Shown here in pieces: positions 5,844 through 8,583 of a stretch of DNA of 8,583 bases. Every line of letters starts with the position of its first letter. Position 1 is the stretch's first letter. The DNA is from Actinomycetota bacterium (GTDB lineage Bacteria; Actinomycetota; Thermoleophilia; Gaiellales; Gaiellaceae), in contig JACCVK010000360.1 of the NCBI GenBank assembly GCA_013698195.1, positions 1 to 8,583 on the forward strand. Direction: 5' to 3'. The notes below the pieces were generated by a model. It searched no databases, had not been told where the DNA came from, and saw only the letters and a program-made list of their open reading frames with translations. Made by a program: the position numbers and the translations under genes.

Positions 5844-6774
5844 AGCCCATGTACGGCTCGCGGCGCGGGCCGACTACGGTTCGAATCGAGTACAGCGAGG
5901 TCGAGCTGGGGATGTACACCGTGTGCCAGTCCTCGCCACCCCAGGTGAGGTTGCCCGTGTTCTCCGGCACGAGGATCGTCCCGAGGTGCTCACCGGCGGG
6001 GGAGATGATCCAGATGCCGCCGGGCCCTGTGACCCAGATGTTGCCCTTCTCGTCGCACTTCATCCCGTCTGGAATGCCTTCCTCGATGACGCCAGAGCCG
6101 ACGCCCTCGAAGAACATGCGGCCGTTCGAGATGGACCCGTCGGACGCCGCGTCGTAGACCTTGATGTACGCGCCAGGCGTGTCGTTGATGTAGAAGAGCG
6201 ACTCGTCCGGCGAGAAGCAGATGCCGTTCGGCATCTCATACTCGTCCTTCTCGACGATGAGCACTGGATCGCCGCCGCCAGGGGCGATCCGGTATGCGCC
6301 CTGGAACCCGAGGCGCCGCTTGCGCGGATGTCCGAAACCTGGGAAGCGGCCGTACCAGGGATCCGAGAAGTAGATCGCGCCGCTCGAGTGGACGCAGACG
6401 TCATTCGGACTGTTGAGCTCCTCGCCCTCGTACTCCTGCGCGATGATCTCGCGCGCCCCGTCCGGGCTCTCTCGCACGAGTGAGCTCGTGACGTGCTCGC
6501 AAACGAGCAGGTTGAGTTCGGCGTCGTACGTCATCCCGTTGCACTTGTTCGAGAAGTTCCTGACCTCGACCACGGTGCCGTCGGGTGTGTACTTGCGGCG
6601 GACGTCGCCCGGCATGTCCGAGAAGAGCAGGTAGTGCTCGGTCGGGTGCCAGATCGGCCCTTCGGTAAACGTAAACCCGGTCGCGAGCTTCTCGACCGAC
6701 GTCCCCTCCTCGACGAGCTCGTAGATCGCGTCGGACTTCGCCTCGATGCCGAGGCCCGTGTCGGTGCTCGTCAC
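5842..6774 (-). CDS. SMP-30/gluconolactonase/LRE-family beta-propeller hydrolase
   Basis: The product is a 310-residue six-bladed beta-propeller of the SMP-30/gluconolactonase family, whose members hydrolyse sugar or other lactones with a divalent metal. Metal-site residues fit E38 (FTEGPIWHP), N183 (EMPNGICFSPD) and D236 (IPDGMKCDE), with N124 in LNSPNDVCVH near the substrate. Repeated strand-turn units such as GAIYFSDPWYG, SLFYINDT and GNIWVTGPGG mark the blades. There is no signal peptide, so it is probably cytoplasmic. I chose GTG 6774 because AAAGGGGG lies four bases upstream. An in-frame TTG at 6798 would add eight residues but lacks a binding site and overlaps the promoter region. It is the first gene after a 93-base regulatory gap and is followed 10 bases later by the isochorismatase-like gene. 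The substrate is unassigned. Confidence 0.9.
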   Translation of the reverse strand: MTSTDTGLGIEAKSDAIYELVEEGTSVEKLATGFTFTEGPIWHPTEHYLLFSDMPGDVRRKYTPDGTVVEVRNFSNKCNGMTYDAELNLLVCEHVTSSLVRESPDGAREIIAQEYEGEELNSPNDVCVHSSGAIYFSDPWYGRFPGFGHPRKRRLGFQGAYRIAPGGGDPVLIVEKDEYEMPNGICFSPDESLFYINDTPGAYIKVYDAASDGSISNGRMFFEGVGSGVIEEGIPDGMKCDEKGNIWVTGPGGIWIISPAGEHLGTILVPENTGNLTWGGEDWHTVYIPSSTSLYSIRTVVGPRREPYMG

Positions 6775-6804
6775 CGTGCCCCCTTTCGCGTCAGCCAAAT
6801 ATGT

Positions 6805-6816
6805 AGTCGCGCGACT
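6805..6816. promoter_or_regulatory. 12-bp perfect palindrome overlapping the -10 box and start: candidate repressor operator
   Basis: AGTCGCGCGACT is its own reverse complement. It covers the last three bases of the predicted -10 box and the predicted transcription start, where a bound repressor would block initiation. The regulator is not encoded in the window. Confidence 0.45.
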
Positions 6817-6842
6817 CTAATACGCAGCGACCGGGAGGTCAG
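6814..6842 (-). promoter_or_regulatory. putative sigma-70/HrdB-type promoter of the lactonase operon
   Basis: On the minus strand, CTGACC (6842-6837; four of six to TTGACA) is followed after a 17-base spacer by TAGAGT (6819-6814), an exact match to the actinobacterial -10 pattern TAGRRT. The predicted start of transcription is near 6807, giving a leader of about 33 bases to the GTG at 6774 that includes its ribosome binding site. Confidence 0.55.
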
Positions 6843-6845
6843 CAG

Positions 6846-6859
6846 GATCATCGATGATC
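6846..6859. promoter_or_regulatory. 14-bp perfect palindrome just upstream of the -35 box
   Basis: GATCATCGATGATC is a perfect palindrome between the SDR stop (6868) and the predicted -35 box (6842-6837). The position suits an activator or auxiliary operator. Its centre lies 42 bp, about four helical turns, from that of the palindrome at 6805-6816, although the two sequences differ. Confidence 0.38.
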
Positions 6860-6867
6860 GAGCGCCG

Positions 6868-7602
6868 CTAGCGCATCAACATGCCGCCGTTCACGTCGAA
6901 CGTCGCGCCCGTCGTGAAGCCGGCCTCGTCCGAGAGGAGAAATGCGACGAGCGCGGCCACCTCCTCGGGCCGGCCAAGACGGCCGACCGGGATCGTCTGG
7001 AGCATGGTCTGAATCCGCTCCGGCGGGACGGACGCGACCATCGGCCCGTCGATCGCTGCCGGGGCGACGGCGTTCACGGTCACGCCGTGCGGCGCGAGCT
7101 CGGTTGCCGCATGGCGCGTGAGCGCGAGGATCGCGGCTTTCGAAGTCGCGTAGTGGAGACCGGTGACCGCGCGGCTCGCCTGTCCGGCCACACTCGCGAG
7201 GTTGACGATCCGGCCGCCCTCTCCGCGTTCGCGCAGATACGCGCCGACGACACGGCAGCCGAGGTACGTGCCTTTGAGGTTCGTCGCAAGAACGTCGTCC
7301 CACTCGTCCGGCTCGATCTCCCAGAACGAGCGCACCTCGGTCCGGGCAGCGTTGTTGACGAGCGCGCGCACGTCGTCTCCGAGCTCGCCGCGAACCTGCT
7401 CGAGTGTGTGCTCCCAGGATTCGAGGTCGCGGATGTCATGCTCGACGGCGAGCGCGCCGGGGCCGAGCTCGCCTGCGATGCGAGTTGCACCCGCATTGTC
7501 GATATCGGCGAGGGCAACCCGGTAGCCGTCCGCGTGAAGCCGCCTCGCGATCGCCTCCCCGAGCCCCCTGGCGGAGCCCGTGACGATCGCGACCGCTTTC
7601 AT
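6868..7602 (-). CDS. short-chain dehydrogenase/reductase (SDR)
   Basis: The product is a classical SDR of 244 residues with TGSARGLG (8-15) for cofactor binding, acidic residues after beta-2 (ALADIDN, D33 and D35) suggesting NAD(H), LVNNAA (81-86, with alanine replacing the usual NNAG glycine), a catalytic serine in NLASVAG (S137) and YATSK (Y151, K155). The C-terminal GATFDVNGG is typical. It is expected to oxidise or reduce a secondary hydroxyl/keto group in the cytoplasm. Start ATG 7602 overlaps the XdhC-family gene's stop as ATGA, and GAGGTGGA lies just upstream, so it is translated with that gene. It is the last gene of the XdhC operon; the next gene follows a promoter-bearing gap. The substrate is not identifiable, and it is clearly a different protein from the other SDR in the window. 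Confidence 0.93.
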   Translation of the reverse strand: MKAVAIVTGSARGLGEAIARRLHADGYRVALADIDNAGATRIAGELGPGALAVEHDIRDLESWEHTLEQVRGELGDDVRALVNNAARTEVRSFWEIEPDEWDDVLATNLKGTYLGCRVVGAYLRERGEGGRIVNLASVAGQASRAVTGLHYATSKAAILALTRHAATELAPHGVTVNAVAPAAIDGPMVASVPPERIQTMLQTIPVGRLGRPEEVAALVAFLLSDEAGFTTGATFDVNGGMLMR

Positions 7603-8348
7603 TCCACCTCGACGTGGATGCGCTTCTTGGCGTGCTTCAGGAAGCCGCCCTCGCGCTGTCCGCGCACCGCCAGGATCTCGCCCAGGATCGAGAGCGCCGT
7701 CTCCTCCTGTGTGTCCGCGCCGATGTCGAGCCCGCACGGCCCCATGATCCGCTCGAGCGCCGCCTCCTCCACCCCGGCTTCGAGCAACCGCTCGCGCCGG
7801 CGTTCCTGATTCCGCCGGGAGCCGAGGGCGCCGATGTAGAACGCCTCGCTTGCGAGCGCGCAGATCAGAGCCGGCTCGTCGAACTTGTCGTCGTGCGTCA
7901 ACACCACGATCGCGGTCTGATGATCTGGCGCGACGTGCGCGAAAGCCTCGTCGGGCCACTCGACGATGATCTCGTCCGCCGACGGGATCCGCTCTTTCGT
8001 CGCGAACTTCGCCCGCGCGTCGCCCACGATCGCCTTCCAGCCGAGATGCTTCGCGGCCCGGCAGAGCGCCTCCGCCGTGTCCACCGCACCGTAGACGAAG
8101 AGCCGCGGCGGAGGGCCGTAGACCTCGGCGAAGACCTTCGTTCCGTCGTCGAGCACGAGCAACCGGTTTCGGCCTCGGCGGATGATCTCGTCTGCTTGGC
8201 CGATCGCGTCTTCAGGAGCCGATCCAAGCGTCTCGCCTCCCTCGAGCACAAGTGCATTCGAGCCGGCGGCGTCTCCCTCGACGACGGTGAAGAGGACGCC
8301 CCGATCGCCCGACGCGGCGAGCGCGGAGAGCCGTTCGAACAGCGTCAC
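7599..8348 (-). CDS. XdhC/CoxI-family protein with Rossmann domain (molybdenum hydroxylase maturation)
   Basis: The product is a 249-residue XdhC-family protein. The first ~70 residues form a diverged version of the XdhC/CoxI N-terminal domain (GDRGVLFTVVEGDAAGSNALVLEGG). The rest is the XdhC Rossmann domain: LFVYGAVDTAEALCRAAKHLGW (83-104), VVLTHDDKFDEPAL (148-161), YIGALGSRRNQERRRERL (171-188) and GPCGLDIGADTQEETALSILGEI (203-225). In XdhC-type proteins this part helps deliver sulfurated molybdenum cofactor to xanthine dehydrogenase-type hydroxylases. Start GTG 8348 overlaps the upstream XdhC fragment's stop as GTGA; an earlier in-frame start near 8387 would add a low-complexity arginine-rich stretch antisense in origin. 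A molybdenum hydroxylase encoded nearby, probably to the right of the window, is inferred. Confidence 0.88.
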   Translation of the reverse strand: MTLFERLSALAASGDRGVLFTVVEGDAAGSNALVLEGGETLGSAPEDAIGQADEIIRRGRNRLLVLDDGTKVFAEVYGPPPRLFVYGAVDTAEALCRAAKHLGWKAIVGDARAKFATKERIPSADEIIVEWPDEAFAHVAPDHQTAIVVLTHDDKFDEPALICALASEAFYIGALGSRRNQERRRERLLEAGVEEAALERIMGPCGLDIGADTQEETALSILGEILAVRGQREGGFLKHAKKRIHVEVE

Positions 8349-8583
8349 TCGAGGGGCTCGACGAAGACGTCGATCTCGCCGCCGCACGGAAGACCCACGC
8401 TGAACGCAAGATCGTCGTCGATGCCGTAGCTCAGGAGCTTAGGCTCCCCGGTCTGGAACACCTCCCGGGCGTTCTCGAACACGTCGCTCTCGACGCAACC
8501 GCCCGAGACGGACCCGCACATCTTCCCCGACTCGGAGATCGCGAGGCTCGTGCCGATCGGCCTCGGCGCCGACCGTCGCGGGG
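8345..8583 (-). CDS. XdhC/CoxI N-terminal-domain protein (partial, 5' end off window)
   Basis: These are the last 78 codons of a gene entering from the right edge; the stop TGA is at 8345-8347. The visible part contains PIGTSLAISESGKMCGSVSGGCVE, VFENAREVFQTGEPKLLSYGI and VGLPCGGEIDVFVE, the standard core of the XdhC_CoxI domain with its conserved cysteines (MCGSV, GGCVE, LPCGGE). The protein ends right after this domain, so it is a stand-alone N-terminal module; the Rossmann half is carried by the overlapping downstream gene. In this family the domain takes part in molybdenum cofactor handling for hydroxylases such as xanthine or CO-type dehydrogenases. Perhaps 30-40 N-terminal residues lie outside the window. 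Confidence 0.87.
   Translation of the reverse strand, partial: PRRSAPRPIGTSLAISESGKMCGSVSGGCVESDVFENAREVFQTGEPKLLSYGIDDDLAFSVGLPCGGEIDVFVEPLE

Noticed and set aside
5626..6483. 285-codon plus-strand open frame opposite the lactonase gene
   Set aside because: The opposite strand has an unmistakable SMP-30 protein; this frame has no motifs.
6775..6798. TTG start for the lactonase-like gene
   Set aside because: No ribosome binding site precedes the TTG, while AAAGGGGG sits four bases before GTG 6774; the difference is only eight residues and remains possible.
6493..7809. 438-codon plus-strand open frame opposite the lactonase 5' end, SDR and XdhC genes
   Set aside because: It crosses a promoter-bearing gap and three clear minus-strand genes, and its sequence has no family resemblance; an antisense shadow.
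1..8583. Mobile element, CRISPR array, tRNA or rRNA
   Set aside because: No transposase or integrase frame, no direct-repeat array, and no tRNA- or rRNA-like segment was noticed; gene order is compact and composition looks uniform.

Overview
The window is very GC-rich DNA with nearly gap-free coding and GTG/TTG starts. Most gene junctions are 1-4 base overlaps (GTGA, ATGA, TTGA, TGATG). The protein families and promoter style (a TAGRRT-like -10 box, likely leaderless starts) suggest a high-GC actinobacterium, perhaps a soil lineage. That assignment is inference; no rRNA or other marker gene is present. I see no tRNA, CRISPR array, insertion sequence or phage gene.

Layout, reading the minus strand from right to left: (1) the end of an XdhC N-terminal-domain gene (8345-8583, cut by the window edge), overlapped by a second XdhC-family gene with a Rossmann domain (7599-8348), overlapped in turn by a short-chain dehydrogenase (6868-7602). 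(2) A 93-base intergenic region with a recognisable promoter and two perfect palindromes, then an SMP-30/gluconolactonase-type hydrolase (5842-6774) and an isochorismatase-fold hydrolase (5197-5831) broken by one missing G. (3) A 51-base gap holding a perfect 11-bp-stem hairpin, then a hotdog-fold acyl-CoA thioesterase (4765-5145). (4) The only plus-strand gene, a small cupin (4415-4768). It converges on the thioesterase with overlapping stop codons and diverges from the next operon with 21 bases between start codons. (5) A five-gene, end-to-end coupled minus-strand operon: GabD-like aldehyde dehydrogenase (2933-4393), NIPSNAP-like protein (2622-2936), a second short-chain dehydrogenase (1903-2622), a larger cupin-like protein (1343-1906) and an acetolactate-synthase-like ThDP enzyme (1-1335, cut by the window edge).

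Together this looks like an accessory catabolic locus for an organic or aromatic acid, sugar acid or heterocycle. XdhC proteins mature molybdenum hydroxylases, so such an oxidoreductase is probably encoded to the right of the window. The two SDRs, lactonase, isochorismatase-fold hydrolase, thioesterase, ThDP enzyme and aldehyde dehydrogenase could then process the oxidised product. The substrate cannot be read from the sequence. The most interesting points are the possible pairing of a ThDP decarboxylase with a semialdehyde dehydrogenase, the inverted cupin gene that makes a candidate non-contiguous operon, the near-leaderless face-to-face promoters, and the promoter with an operator-like palindrome in front of the lactonase gene.
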